Shown here: positions 52,424 to 61,253 of the stretch, piece after piece
Numbering within the stretch: position 1 is the first letter of the stretch
Layout: every line of letters starts with the position of its first letter
Source of the DNA: an uncultured Clostridia bacterium
GTDB lineage: Bacteria; Bacillota; Clostridia; Oscillospirales; Acutalibacteraceae
Assembly (NCBI GenBank): GCA_944384995.1
Contig: CALWVN010000001.1
Location: forward strand, 62,001 to 126,000
Direction of reading: 5' to 3'
DNA length: 64,000 bases
Notes under the pieces: model-generated
Database searches by the model: none
What the model saw: the letters and a program-made list of their open reading frames with translations, nothing else
Told to the model about the DNA's origin: nothing
Made by a program: the position numbers and the translations under genes

Positions 52424-52975
52424 ATGCGAGTCATCACGGGGTCGGCGCGCGGCAGAAAACTGAAAACGCTTGCAGGCGACGAAATCGTGCGTCCTACTGC
52501 CGAACGGGTCAAGGAAGCGCTGTTCAGCATCGTACAATTTGAATTGGAAGGCGCTGCGGTGCTTGATGCATTTGCGGGTTCGGGTCAGCTCGGGATCGAG
52601 GCGCTCAGCCGCGGGGCTGCGCGGGCGGTCTTTACGGATGAAAATCGGCAGGCCGTGGACACCGTGCGTGAGAATTTGCAGCATACGCGCCTTGCGGATC
52701 GTGCTGTCGTTCTGCAAACCGATGCTTTTTCCTATTTGCACAGTGCACGTGAAAGGTTTGACATTCTGCTTTTTGATCCGCCGTACCATAAAGGAACGGT
52801 TGAAAAGATTTTGCCGTTCGCGGAACGCTGCTGCAATCCCGGTGCTATTGTCATTTGCGAGACTGAGGCGGGAGTGACGTTGCCCGAAAGTGTCGGCGCG
52901 CTTACACGGCTGCGGGAATATAAATATTCCAAAACCAAACTCACGACTTACAGAATGCAGGAGGACGCCGAATGA
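52424..52975 (+). CDS. rsmD: 16S rRNA m2G966 methyltransferase RsmD
   Basis: 183 residues from the ATG at 52424, seven bases after AAGGAG; an ATG at 52418 is too close to that site. Motifs: GSARGRKL at the start, the SAM-binding VLDAFAGSGQLGIEALSRGA and the catalytic DPPY. It methylates guanine 966 of 16S rRNA. Its stop overlaps the coaD start by four bases, the usual rsmD-coaD pairing. Confidence 0.95.
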   Translation: MRVITGSARGRKLKTLAGDEIVRPTAERVKEALFSIVQFELEGAAVLDAFAGSGQLGIEALSRGAARAVFTDENRQAVDTVRENLQHTRLADRAVVLQTDAFSYLHSARERFDILLFDPPYHKGTVEKILPFAERCCNPGAIVICETEAGVTLPESVGALTRLREYKYSKTKLTTYRMQEDAE

Positions 52976-53472
52976 AAACCGTCATCTGCCCGGGCAGTTT
53001 CGACCCGGTGACCGTCGGGCATATGGATATCATCCGCCGCAGTGCCTTAATGTTCGACAAGGTGATCGTGGTCGTGATGAACAATTACCAAAAGCGCAAC
53101 AGCCATGCGTTTTCTGCCGAGGAGCGCGTAGAATTGCTTCGGCGCTGCACAAAGAATCTTCCCAATGTCGAGGTGGAGGCATACGAGGGGCTTCTGGCGG
53201 AATATGCGCGGCAAAAACAGGCGGTCGCTGTCGTCAAAGGCTTGCGTGCCGTTTCGGACTTTGAATATGAATTCCAGCAGGCACTCACCAATAAGCAGCT
53301 GAACAGTGAGCTGGATACGGTCTTTGTGACCACCACCGCCGAAAACATGTTTTTAAGCTCCAGCGTTGTCAAACAAGTCTGCGAATTGGGCGGGGACATC
53401 AGTGGTTTCGTCCCCGAGGAGATTCGTGACGATATTATCAAAAGATTAAGAGGCAGAGGTGACAAGCAATGA
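52972..53472 (+). CDS. coaD: Phosphopantetheine adenylyltransferase
   Basis: 166 residues with the nucleotidyltransferase HxGH-type motif in CPGSFDPVTVGHMDI and SSSVVKQV in the ISSS region. It joins 4'-phosphopantetheine and ATP in coenzyme A synthesis. The start overlaps the rsmD stop (ATGA) and the stop overlaps the next gene's start, so three genes are tightly coupled. Confidence 0.96.
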   Translation: MKTVICPGSFDPVTVGHMDIIRRSALMFDKVIVVVMNNYQKRNSHAFSAEERVELLRRCTKNLPNVEVEAYEGLLAEYARQKQAVAVVKGLRAVSDFEYEFQQALTNKQLNSELDTVFVTTTAENMFLSSSVVKQVCELGGDISGFVPEEIRDDIIKRLRGRGDKQ

Positions 53473-54002
53473 ACATAGAAAGCTTGCTCGACGAATTGGA
53501 AGACATTCTCGACGAAGGCAAAAGCATGCCCTTTACTTCAAACCTGCTCGTGGATGTCAATGAGATCAAGCGTGTGCTTGAGGACATCCGTCTGAACATG
53601 CCGGATGAATTGATGCAGGCGCGTAAGATCGCCTCCGAACGTAAGGAGATCTTGACGGCTGCGCAGAATTCCGCCGATGAGATCATCGCAGCGGCGCACA
53701 AGCGCGCAAAGGAGCTTGTCGCCGAGCACGAGATCACCAAGGGCGCTGAGATCTCCGCCGCCGACATTATGGCGCAGGCGCGCACACAGGCGGGCGAGAT
53801 CGTGGAAGGCGCGCGCGCGACCGCATCGCAGTTGACCGACCAGGCGCAGAAGTGGGCGAACGACATGCGTACAAGCGCAGGTGAATACGTCGAAAACATT
53901 GTGGCGTTAGCCGACGAGAGCCTGACGAACTCCGTCAATGAGATCCGCCGGGCACGCCAATCTCTTCGCGCTGCGGCGCAGCATAAAAAAGTAGAGAGCT
54001 AA
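53469..54002 (+). CDS. Coiled-coil protein behind coaD, function unknown
   Basis: 177 residues. The first 30 hold a conserved-looking acidic stretch (IESLLDELEDILDEGKS), followed by a long Ala/Glu/Lys-rich helical part (about 50-175) expected to form a coiled coil similar to DivIVA or ATP-synthase b-type stalks. No membrane segment is seen. The start overlaps the coaD stop by four bases after an AGAGGTGA site. Proteins like this follow coaD in several Clostridia; a structural role at the division site or membrane is possible but not shown. Confidence 0.8.
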   Translation: MNIESLLDELEDILDEGKSMPFTSNLLVDVNEIKRVLEDIRLNMPDELMQARKIASERKEILTAAQNSADEIIAAAHKRAKELVAEHEITKGAEISAADIMAQARTQAGEIVEGARATASQLTDQAQKWANDMRTSAGEYVENIVALADESLTNSVNEIRRARQSLRAAAQHKKVES

Positions 54003-54024
54003 AGCTTCCCGAAAACTGTCTATT

Positions 54025-54063
54025 CTTTCACCTCGTCGCATATACATGTGTACGAGGTGAAAG
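54025..54063 (+). promoter_or_regulatory. Hairpin burying the ribosome binding site of the DUF4830 gene
   Basis: CTTTCACCTCGT (54025-54036) pairs perfectly with ACGAGGTGAAAG (54052-54063) around a 15-base loop. The GAGGTG ribosome site lies in the 3' arm and the start codon is three bases beyond it. No T-run follows, so it is not a terminator. Confidence 0.7.
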
Positions 54064-54066
54064 TTT

Positions 54067-54576
54067 ATGTTTGTGTTTTCCGTGCATAAAAAACAGATCC
54101 GGCTTGCCCTTTTGATCCTCTGCATTGCCGCGGTGGCGATCGCCTTCGCAATCGTGTCTAAAAATAACGTGGAGACTTCCAGCGAAACGGGCTTGAATGT
54201 CAATGCCTCCACTGCCGAGGAACGCATTGCGTATCTTTCTCAATTCGGCTGGCAGGTGGATGAAGACCCCGTAGAGGTGTCGGAGGTCATTATTCCGGAA
54301 ACATTTGACGAGACCTATACAAACTACAATGAATTGCAAAAATCGCAGGGCTTTGATTTGTCCCTGTATTCGGCAAAGCGCGTAAAGCGTTGGATCTATC
54401 GAGTACGCAATTACCCGGGTTGTGAAAATCTCGACTGTATTCAGGCGACTTTATTGATCTATGACGGGCAGGTCATCGGCGGGGATATCTGCTCTACCCA
54501 GCTCGACGGCTTTATGCACGGCTTTGTAAAAGAGCAAACAGATACGCAGACTGCCGAGACTTCGGCGGCTGCGTGA
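54067..54576 (+). CDS. DUF4830 membrane-anchored protein
   Basis: 169 residues. One N-terminal membrane segment (about 11-31, LALLILCIAAVAIAFAI) and a C-terminal extracellular domain with AEERIAYLSQFGWQVDEDP and RNYPGCENLDCIQATLLIYDGQVIGGDIC. This matches DUF4830, a Clostridia family of unknown function. The Cys residues might form a disulfide outside the cell. The ribosome site sits in a perfect hairpin (54025-54063), so translation is probably controlled. Confidence 0.8.
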   Translation: MFVFSVHKKQIRLALLILCIAAVAIAFAIVSKNNVETSSETGLNVNASTAEERIAYLSQFGWQVDEDPVEVSEVIIPETFDETYTNYNELQKSQGFDLSLYSAKRVKRWIYRVRNYPGCENLDCIQATLLIYDGQVIGGDICSTQLDGFMHGFVKEQTDTQTAETSAAA

Positions 54577-54609
54577 GTTGGACACAGGATGTAAAAAGGA
54601 CGATGGTGT

Positions 54610-55332
54610 ATGCCCGCACAGCGGCTGGATAAGTGGATCGCGAATACCTGCGGCTTGTCGCGTAAGGAAGTCAAGGACTTCGTGCGCGACGGGCGTGTTT
54701 GCGTGAACGGTGAGACAGTGCACAACGCGGGGATGCAAATTGATCCTGACAGCGATGTATTATGTATGGACGGCAAAACTTATGCAGCACAACAGCATAT
54801 TTATATCATGCTGCATAAGCCTCTCGGCGTGGTCAGTGCCAGCCGTGACCGTACACAGAAGACCGTTTTGGACCTTGTACCGGCACAGCTTTTCAGAAAG
54901 GGTCTGTTCCCTGCGGGAAGACTCGACAAAGATACAAGTGGCTTTGTATTGTTGACCGATGACGGGGACTTCGCACACTGCATCCTTTCCCCAAAAAATC
55001 ATATTCAAAAGACCTACCTTGCTTCGATTTCCGAGCCCCTTTCCGAAGCGGCGCTGAAAGCGCTTGCGGTGGGGATCACGCTGCGCGACGGCACAAAACT
55101 CCTGCCGGCCGAGGTGCGCGTGTGCACACAAGACCGGCTTACGGTGCAAATCAAGATCTGCGAGGGCAAATATCATCAGATCCGGCGTATGCTCGCCGCT
55201 GTCGGCTGCCCGGTGCAGACTTTAACACGTACACATATGGGTGCGCTCGCGCTTGATCCTGCTTTGCAGCCGGGGGATTGCAGGCTGCTGACCGAAACGG
55301 AAAAAGAAAAAATTACACAACGATCAAACTGA
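54610..55332 (+). CDS. RsuA-family pseudouridine synthase
   Basis: 240 residues, ATG preceded by AAAAGGA. An S4 RNA-binding domain (about 1-60; QRLDKWIANTCGLSRKEVKDF) is followed by the synthase domain with the catalytic Asp in FPAGRLDKDTSG and the C-terminal EGKYHQIRRMLAAVG. Family members modify one uridine in 16S or 23S rRNA; RsuA-type (16S U516) is likely. A moderate hairpin lies after the stop. Confidence 0.92.
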   Translation: MPAQRLDKWIANTCGLSRKEVKDFVRDGRVCVNGETVHNAGMQIDPDSDVLCMDGKTYAAQQHIYIMLHKPLGVVSASRDRTQKTVLDLVPAQLFRKGLFPAGRLDKDTSGFVLLTDDGDFAHCILSPKNHIQKTYLASISEPLSEAALKALAVGITLRDGTKLLPAEVRVCTQDRLTVQIKICEGKYHQIRRMLAAVGCPVQTLTRTHMGALALDPALQPGDCRLLTETEKEKITQRSN

Positions 55333-55378
55333 CAGCCGCGGCCTTTGCTGCGGCTGTCTTGCACCGCCTGTCTTTTTT
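55330..55378 (+). terminator. Possible terminator after the pseudouridine synthase gene
   Basis: GACAGCCGCGGC pairs with GCTGCGGCTGTC (one G-U pair) at 55331-55358. The T-run (55373-55378) is 14 bases further on, so it is less certain. Confidence 0.35.
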
Positions 55379-55447
55379 ATGCATAGAATGGGATGAGGCA
55401 GGGGCGTCGTTACCCTGATTTTTAAAAGACTTCGGTGGTGGAAAAGA

Positions 55448-55669
55448 ATGCGAAAGCTGCTTATACAAGTGGGGTCTGTGACCTATGCCATGAAAGCGAA
55501 GGCCGTGCTGCAGCAAAACGGGCTCCACGCGTCTGTTATAAAAACTGCGAATCCAAAAAAGAACGAGGGCTGCGGCTATTCTGTTTCGGTTGAAAATCCG
55601 CAGGTTAATGTCGCCGCGCTGTTGCAGCGGGAAAATATAGATATACTCGGAACGAAGTGGGCGACATGA
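55448..55669 (+). CDS. DUF3343 small protein (putative Se/S carrier-like)
   Basis: 73 residues. The sequence has AMKAKAVLQQNGLHASVI and the conserved Cys in NEGCGYSVSV, as in DUF3343, proposed from genomic context to be a selenium or sulfur carrier. It precedes and overlaps (ATGA) a cysteine desulfurase gene, which could load sulfur or selenium onto that cysteine. A GGTGG lies upstream of the ATG. Confidence 0.85.
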   Translation: MRKLLIQVGSVTYAMKAKAVLQQNGLHASVIKTANPKKNEGCGYSVSVENPQVNVAALLQRENIDILGTKWAT

Positions 55670-56814
55670 TCTACTTCGACAATGCGGCAACAACTTATCC
55701 GAAGCCCCGCGCCGTACGGGATGCCGTCGAGCATGCGCTGACCCGGCTCGGCGCGAATCCGGGGCGTGGCGGTCATAAAATGGCGTATGCCGCAGCGGAA
55801 GAAATTTACGGCGTCCGAACCGCACTTTCTCAATTTTTCGACCTCGGCGCGCCCGAAAACGTGATTTTTACCAAAAATTGTACGGAGGCACTCAACCTTG
55901 TCATCAAGGGACTTGCGCGCCCAGGCTGTCATTTTGTTTGCTCCGATTTGGAGCACAACGCCGTTACGCGTCCTTTGGAAACGCTCAAACAGCGTGGCGT
56001 TTGCACTTGGGAAGCCGCTCGAACAGGAAAAACGGATGAGGAAACCGTCGCCGGCTTTCAAGCGTGCATCCGAAAGAATACGGCCGCGATCATTTGCACG
56101 GGCGCTTCCAATGTGTTCGGAAAGGCACTGCCGCTTGAAAAATTAGCGGCGCTCGCCCACGCGCACGGTATCCCGTTTGTGGCGGATCTTGCGCAGACGG
56201 CAGGCATCCTGCCGCTTTCCATGCGCAAAAGTGGTATAGACTTTGCCTGTGCGCCCGGTCACAAGGGGTTGTACGGGCCGATGGGCACGGGTATGCTGCT
56301 GTGCAATTCCACCGTGCGGCTCGAAACGCTCATGGAGGGCGGCACGGGAAATTTCTCCGCACAGCTCACCCAACCGGAAAACTATCCCGAGCGTTTAGAA
56401 AGCGGCACGCTCAACGTACCGGGTATTACAGGGCTTGGCGCGGGCGTTCGTGCGGTACAGAAAAGAGGGGTTTCCGAAATTTATACACGCGAAATGCAGT
56501 TTGCGCGCCATATTGCTGCGGCACTTTCACATGTGCCGAATGTGCAGCTGTATACGGATCTTGAAAGCCCGACAGAGCGCTTTGCCCCTCTGCTTTCCTT
56601 TAATATTCGCGGCATGCACAGCGAAGAGGTCGGCGCCGCGCTCGCGCGGCGCGGCGTTGCTGTACGCGCGGGGCTGCACTGCGCCGTACTGGCACACAAG
56701 GCTTACGGTACTGCGGAAACAGGAACGGTGCGCATCTGCCCGTCGATTTTTACAAAGGAACAAGATGTAAAAAGTTTATTAAATTCTGTATTTCAAATTG
56801 CAAAAGATGCTTGA
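55666..56814 (+). CDS. Cysteine desulfurase, class V aminotransferase family
   Basis: 382 residues from the ATG at 55666, overlapping the DUF3343 stop (ATGA). Motifs: YFDNAATTYPKP at the start, the pyridoxal-phosphate Lys in APGHKGLYGPMG and the catalytic Cys in RAGLHCAVLAHKAYG. It takes sulfur from cysteine to form a persulfide; the partner DUF3343 protein may accept it. It is closer to SufS/CsdA-like desulfurases of Firmicutes than to IscS. No scaffold gene (iscU, sufU) is adjacent. Confidence 0.93.
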   Translation: MIYFDNAATTYPKPRAVRDAVEHALTRLGANPGRGGHKMAYAAAEEIYGVRTALSQFFDLGAPENVIFTKNCTEALNLVIKGLARPGCHFVCSDLEHNAVTRPLETLKQRGVCTWEAARTGKTDEETVAGFQACIRKNTAAIICTGASNVFGKALPLEKLAALAHAHGIPFVADLAQTAGILPLSMRKSGIDFACAPGHKGLYGPMGTGMLLCNSTVRLETLMEGGTGNFSAQLTQPENYPERLESGTLNVPGITGLGAGVRAVQKRGVSEIYTREMQFARHIAAALSHVPNVQLYTDLESPTERFAPLLSFNIRGMHSEEVGAALARRGVAVRAGLHCAVLAHKAYGTAETGTVRICPSIFTKEQDVKSLLNSVFQIAKDA

Positions 56815-56826
56815 GTATGATACAAT
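56798..56826 (+). promoter_or_regulatory. Promoter of cdaA
   Basis: TTGCAA (56798-56803), 17-base spacer, TACAAT (56821-56826). The -35 box overlaps the end of the desulfurase gene. Confidence 0.65.
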
Positions 56827-56901
56827 ATATCGTGATTTTATATGCACAGTTTCGTGCATTTTGCGATATGTTGTATTTTTTTATCGAAATCGGGTGTTAG
56901 G

Positions 56902-57807
56902 ATGTACCATGCGCTGTCTGTTGCCGATACATTTCGGGATATCGGTAATGCTATTCTAAGTTTCCGCAGCCTTGCGGACGTGCTGGACGTGCTTCTGGTC
57001 GCGTTTGTGATCTACAGTGCTATTAAGCTGATCCGTGAAACGCGCGCGATCCAGCTTGCCAAGGGTTTCATTTTGCTGCTTTTGCTGTATGCGGCGGTGT
57101 ATTTGCTGAACATGGAGGTCAGTTCCTACATGTTCTCGCTCTTGTTTTCTAATATTCTTTTGGTGCTCGTCATCATTTTTTCGCCGGAGATCCGCCATGC
57201 GCTTGAAAGTGTCGGACGCAGCAGTGTGTCCAATTTTAATCTGTTCAACTTTAAGCACGGCGACGAGATCCAGCGGCAGGAGCGTTTGGCGGACATGATT
57301 AATGCCGTGACCAAGGCGTGCGCCGACATGAGCGATAAAAGGATCGGTGCGCTGCTTGTCTTTGAACGGGAAAGCATTCTCGGTGACATTATCAATACGG
57401 GCACTGTGGTGGATGCGGCGATTTCCGAAGAAATGATCGGCAATATTTTTTACCCCAAAGCGCCGCTGCACGACGGTGCTGCGGTAATCCGCGACGCGCG
57501 CATTTGCGCTGCCGGGTGCATTTTACCTTTGACAAAAAACACAAATTTAAGCAGTGAGCTCGGTACACGCCACCGCGCCGCGCTCGGCATGAGCGAGCAG
57601 AGTGATGCGCTGGTCATTGTGGTTTCAGAGGAAACCGGCGCGATCTCTGCTGCATCAAAGGGCAATCTGCGGCGGGGGCTTTCCAGCGGGGATCTCCGCG
57701 AGCTGCTGACGCAAACTTTCATAAAAACCGATAACAACGAGGACAACCGCTTAAAGAAACTGCTGAAGGGACGTCGCAAGCATGAAGAAACTGCATCTGA
57801 AGACTAA
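56902..57807 (+). CDS. cdaA: Diadenylate cyclase CdaA
   Basis: 301 residues from the ATG at 56902 (GGGTG upstream); a longer in-frame start at 56842 is rejected because it adds an unlike stretch. Three membrane segments (about 22-100) are followed by the DAC domain with DGAAVI and RHRAALG, the two catalytic motifs. It makes cyclic di-AMP from two ATP, an essential messenger for potassium and wall balance. The end overlaps the cdaR start by 26 bases. Confidence 0.96.
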   Translation: MYHALSVADTFRDIGNAILSFRSLADVLDVLLVAFVIYSAIKLIRETRAIQLAKGFILLLLLYAAVYLLNMEVSSYMFSLLFSNILLVLVIIFSPEIRHALESVGRSSVSNFNLFNFKHGDEIQRQERLADMINAVTKACADMSDKRIGALLVFERESILGDIINTGTVVDAAISEEMIGNIFYPKAPLHDGAAVIRDARICAAGCILPLTKNTNLSSELGTRHRAALGMSEQSDALVIVVSEETGAISAASKGNLRRGLSSGDLRELLTQTFIKTDNNEDNRLKKLLKGRRKHEETASED

Positions 57808-59131
57808 GCCAGCCGCCGATGCGGGAAATGCGTCGGAAAAGAAAAAAAGCGGGGGACTTATCAACAACAATAAGCTGATGATGCTTTTGTCGCTGATCGT
57901 TGCATTCGGTGTTTGGATCTGGGTGGCGATCGAAAAAAGTCCTGTCGTAGAGGTCACTATCAGCTCTGTCCCTGTGCAGATCGATATGGAAAACAGCGTC
58001 CCCACGCAGCTCAAGCTGCAAATGTTCGGGCAGACGGAATATTACGTGGACGTTACGGTTTCCGCCAAGCGTTTTGTTGCGTCTACACTTACCGCCTCGG
58101 ATATCTCGGTGACGGCGCAGACCAATTATGTCGATTCCGCAGGTACAAAATCTTTACAGCTTCGCGCAACTGCGGCGAACTCCAAGGATTTTGAGATCAC
58201 GGGGCTTTCGCAAAATTATATCGATGTGTATTTTGACACCTATAAGGAAGCCGAATTTGCAATCGAACCGCGAATCGTTGCGCCCGACGAAGGCTCTGTG
58301 ATCGAAGGGTGCACCCTCGGCGACCCGGTGTTCTCCAGAAGCACGGTCGTTGTCAGCGGCCCTGCGACAGAGGTCAATACCGTTACGGGCGTGGTCGCAG
58401 AAGTCGTGCTTGATGCGCCGCTTTCTGCCACCACGACGATGCAGCCGGAGCTTCGGCTGCAAACAGATGCAAATGAGACGCTGTCCAATGTGCAGATCAA
58501 TGCGGGGGACAGTGAAGTGACCATGACAATTCCCGTCCTTAAAACTGTCGTACTGCCGACAACGGTTACGTTCCGCAACACGCCGGCAGGGTATTTGAAT
58601 GATGATATCCCGTTTACCGTTTCTCCGAGCAGCGTGGAGGCGTCTATCCCGATCGAACAGGTTGACGTAGTTACCGCGATCAGCGTCGGTACGCTGGATT
58701 TTTCGGAGCTGGATATCGGTTACAATCGATTTGTGTTTGAAGCCGCCGACATCACCGACTACATTGTAACGGATAACACCACACGTTTCCGTGTTACCGT
58801 CGATATGCGGGGTACAACTTCCGCTTCCTTTACCGTTCCGGAAAACAATGTGTCGATCATTGCACAAAAAGAGGGCTTTGCTTCAACGGTGGTGCCCGCG
58901 AGCATCGAAAACGTCCGGGTCATCGGTACGCCGGAGGAGATCGCAGCGCTTACGAACGATATGCTGTATGTAGAGCTCGATCTCTCGGACTACGATGTAC
59001 AGGTCGGTGAGCAGACCGTACAGGTCAATGTGATCGTGCGCGGCAATACAAAGGCATGGGCATCCGGCACCTATACGGTGCGCATACAGTCCGCGCAGTC
59101 CGCCGAAAGCACGACAGCGCAGAACGGGTAA
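57782..59131 (+). CDS. cdaR: CdaA regulator CdaR, YbbR-domain protein
   Basis: 449 residues, ATG 26 bases inside the end of cdaA, after AAGGGACG. One N-terminal membrane segment (about 36-54, LMMLLSLIVAFGVWIWVAI), then at least three YbbR repeats (about 60-435; each with a VxV...G-x-x-V pattern). CdaR sits outside the membrane and sets CdaA activity. Coupling with cdaA is the usual arrangement, normally with glmM next; here a lipoprotein gene follows instead. Confidence 0.92.
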   Translation: MKKLHLKTKPAADAGNASEKKKSGGLINNNKLMMLLSLIVAFGVWIWVAIEKSPVVEVTISSVPVQIDMENSVPTQLKLQMFGQTEYYVDVTVSAKRFVASTLTASDISVTAQTNYVDSAGTKSLQLRATAANSKDFEITGLSQNYIDVYFDTYKEAEFAIEPRIVAPDEGSVIEGCTLGDPVFSRSTVVVSGPATEVNTVTGVVAEVVLDAPLSATTTMQPELRLQTDANETLSNVQINAGDSEVTMTIPVLKTVVLPTTVTFRNTPAGYLNDDIPFTVSPSSVEASIPIEQVDVVTAISVGTLDFSELDIGYNRFVFEAADITDYIVTDNTTRFRVTVDMRGTTSASFTVPENNVSIIAQKEGFASTVVPASIENVRVIGTPEEIAALTNDMLYVELDLSDYDVQVGEQTVQVNVIVRGNTKAWASGTYTVRIQSAQSAESTTAQNG

Positions 59132-59161
59132 GCGGCAGATGCAGCGGGAGGTGCAAAGGCA

Positions 59162-60508
59162 TTGAAACGTAAATGCGTTTTACTGTTGCTTTCGTCTCTG
59201 CTGATCTTTGGGCTTTGCAGCTGCTCGGCGCGCATAACCACAGTAGACGAGCTGATGCGCCCGCCCCGCCTTTCCGGGGAAAACAGCGGGATACAGGAAG
59301 CGTTTGAACTCGCTACACAAAATAAAACCGTGCAGGTTAAGACCCCGACGGCGGGCGAATACCGTTCGGCGTATGTTCTCTATGATTTTGATGCCGACGG
59401 AACGCAGGAGGCTATCACGTTTTACTCGGACACCAAGGATGAGACAACGGCGTATATGCACGTTTTGGATTTTAACGGGACGCGTTGGGAGTCTGTGGCC
59501 GATGTAAAAGGCAAGGGCAGCGAGGTATATCAGATCGATTTTTGTGACATGAACGGAGACGGCATGCAGGAGATCGTGGTTTGCTGGTCGCTGTTTGAAA
59601 GTACGGGCGGCAGAGTGCTGACCGTGTATACCCCACGTGTTGATGAGAATACCGTTTCGCTTCGGGAACTTGCACAGGAACCGATTACACAGATGCTGCC
59701 CGCAGATATCAACGCGGACGGGCGCGATGAGATTTTTTTGATGCTGATCACCACTGAGTTCGGCGCAAATCGTACCGTTGGCAGGGTGCTTGCCATGGAC
59801 AATGAATTCGGGATCTATGCGATGGACAGCTTGGAGCTTGTCCCGGCGCTCAGCATACTGTCCCTGCGGGCGGCAGAAGCACAGGAGGGCACAACGGTTG
59901 CGCTGTACGCGGATTGTGTTCTGAATGAAAGTATGGCGGTCACGGAGATCGTTTATTGGGACGCCGCTGCACATTGCCTGCGTGCGCCGTTAACGGAGGA
60001 TAACCGTGCTCTCGTGCCGCAGACCGCGCGTTCGGCGTCTCTTTCCTGTATGGATGTTGATGCGGACGGCGTACCTGAGATCCCGACCCAGCAGTTTTAT
60101 TCCAATGCCGTCACAGCGGTTGGCAACGAGCGCCAGACATTGCCGCTGACCGTGTGGCTTTCATTTGACGGCGATGCGCTGCAAGAGAAAACAAGCGCCT
60201 TGATGCTGACCGGTGCGTCCTGTGCATTTCAGCTGACTGCCGCAGAACTGCAGTCTCTCACAGTCGTTTATGAGCCGGCTGCACAGATATGCTCTTTTTA
60301 CTGTCAGCTTTCGGACGGAACGCGCGGGGATCTGCTGTTCACATTGTCGGTTACATCGACTGCAAAATGGGAGAAAGGCGAAAACGGCGCGCGTGTTTTC
60401 CTCGCGGAGAACGGTCGGCGTACTTATGCGTATGAGATCACACAGGCGGGTGAAGCATTCGGCGTTACACCGAGCGGGTTGCAGGAGCGTTTTGCGGTAA
60501 CGCGGTAA
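59162..60508 (+). CDS. Lipoprotein with calcium-loop (FG-GAP/VCBS-like) repeats
   Basis: 448 residues from a TTG start at 59162 after GGGAGGTG. The signal peptide ends in a lipobox-like LCSC. Several Asp-rich loops follow, DFDADGTQEA, DMNGDGMQEI, DINADGRDEI and DVDADGVPEI, spaced about 50-120 residues apart, as in FG-GAP/VCBS beta-propeller repeats that bind calcium. It is therefore an outer-surface lipoprotein probably forming a beta propeller. The gene lies between cdaR and a two-component pair, so it may act with them, perhaps as a sensor part; this is inference. Confidence 0.8.
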   Translation: MKRKCVLLLLSSLLIFGLCSCSARITTVDELMRPPRLSGENSGIQEAFELATQNKTVQVKTPTAGEYRSAYVLYDFDADGTQEAITFYSDTKDETTAYMHVLDFNGTRWESVADVKGKGSEVYQIDFCDMNGDGMQEIVVCWSLFESTGGRVLTVYTPRVDENTVSLRELAQEPITQMLPADINADGRDEIFLMLITTEFGANRTVGRVLAMDNEFGIYAMDSLELVPALSILSLRAAEAQEGTTVALYADCVLNESMAVTEIVYWDAAAHCLRAPLTEDNRALVPQTARSASLSCMDVDADGVPEIPTQQFYSNAVTAVGNERQTLPLTVWLSFDGDALQEKTSALMLTGASCAFQLTAAELQSLTVVYEPAAQICSFYCQLSDGTRGDLLFTLSVTSTAKWEKGENGARVFLAENGRRTYAYEITQAGEAFGVTPSGLQERFAVTR

Positions 60509-60522
60509 AGGAGAGAGGTTGA

Positions 60523-61227
60523 ATGAAACGAGTATTGATTGCAGAGGATGAGGCTTCTATTCGGGAGTTTATTGTCATCAATCTGCAAAGAAGCGGTTAT
60601 GAGGTCCTTGAAGCGGAAAACGGCGCGCAGGCGATAGCTCTGTTTGACGATTGCGATGGGCAGATCGATGTTGCGATTTTGGATATTATGATGCCGGAGA
60701 AAGACGGCATGGAGGTTTGCCGTTATTTCCGCGACAAAAGCGCGGAGATCGGGATCCTGATGCTGTCGGCAAAATCGCAGGAGATCGACAAGGTCACGGG
60801 GCTGATGAATGGTGCAGATGACTATATCACCAAGCCGTTTTCTCCTTCCGAATTGATGGCGCGTGTCGATGCGATTTTTCGCCGTGTGGCGCTTGTCAAA
60901 GCGCGGCACGCACAGGCGCAGTCCGAGCAGAGCATCCGTCTCGGCGACTTTACCTTACAGCTCAACGAACGGCTGCTGTATATCGGGACGAAGCCGGTGG
61001 AATTGACGCAGATTGAATTTCAGATTTTGGAATATCTGTTCCGAAATCCAAACACTGTCCTGACGCGCGCAGCGATCTTGAATGAGGTTTGGGGCGAAAA
61101 TTGCTATGTAGACGACAAGGTTATTGATGTCAATATCCACCGCCTGCGCAGCAAGATCGAGGATGTACCCGCGCAGCCAAAACATTTGGTGACGATCTGG
61201 GGTATGGGCTATAAGTGGATCGTTTAA
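60523..61227 (+). CDS. OmpR/PhoB-family response regulator
   Basis: 234 residues after AAAGGAGAG. The receiver domain (1-118) has the acidic pair in AEDEAS, the phosphate-accepting Asp in VAILDIMMPEKDG and Lys in YITKPFSP. A winged-helix C-terminal domain (about 140-234) ends DVNIHRLRSKIED and GMGYKW. The gene starts 14 bases after the lipoprotein stop and overlaps the annotated kinase region only upstream of its likely start. Confidence 0.94.
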   Translation: MKRVLIAEDEASIREFIVINLQRSGYEVLEAENGAQAIALFDDCDGQIDVAILDIMMPEKDGMEVCRYFRDKSAEIGILMLSAKSQEIDKVTGLMNGADDYITKPFSPSELMARVDAIFRRVALVKARHAQAQSEQSIRLGDFTLQLNERLLYIGTKPVELTQIEFQILEYLFRNPNTVLTRAAILNEVWGENCYVDDKVIDVNIHRLRSKIEDVPAQPKHLVTIWGMGYKWIV

Positions 61228-61253
61228 GTCGCGGCCGGAAAGGAGCGAGTCGT

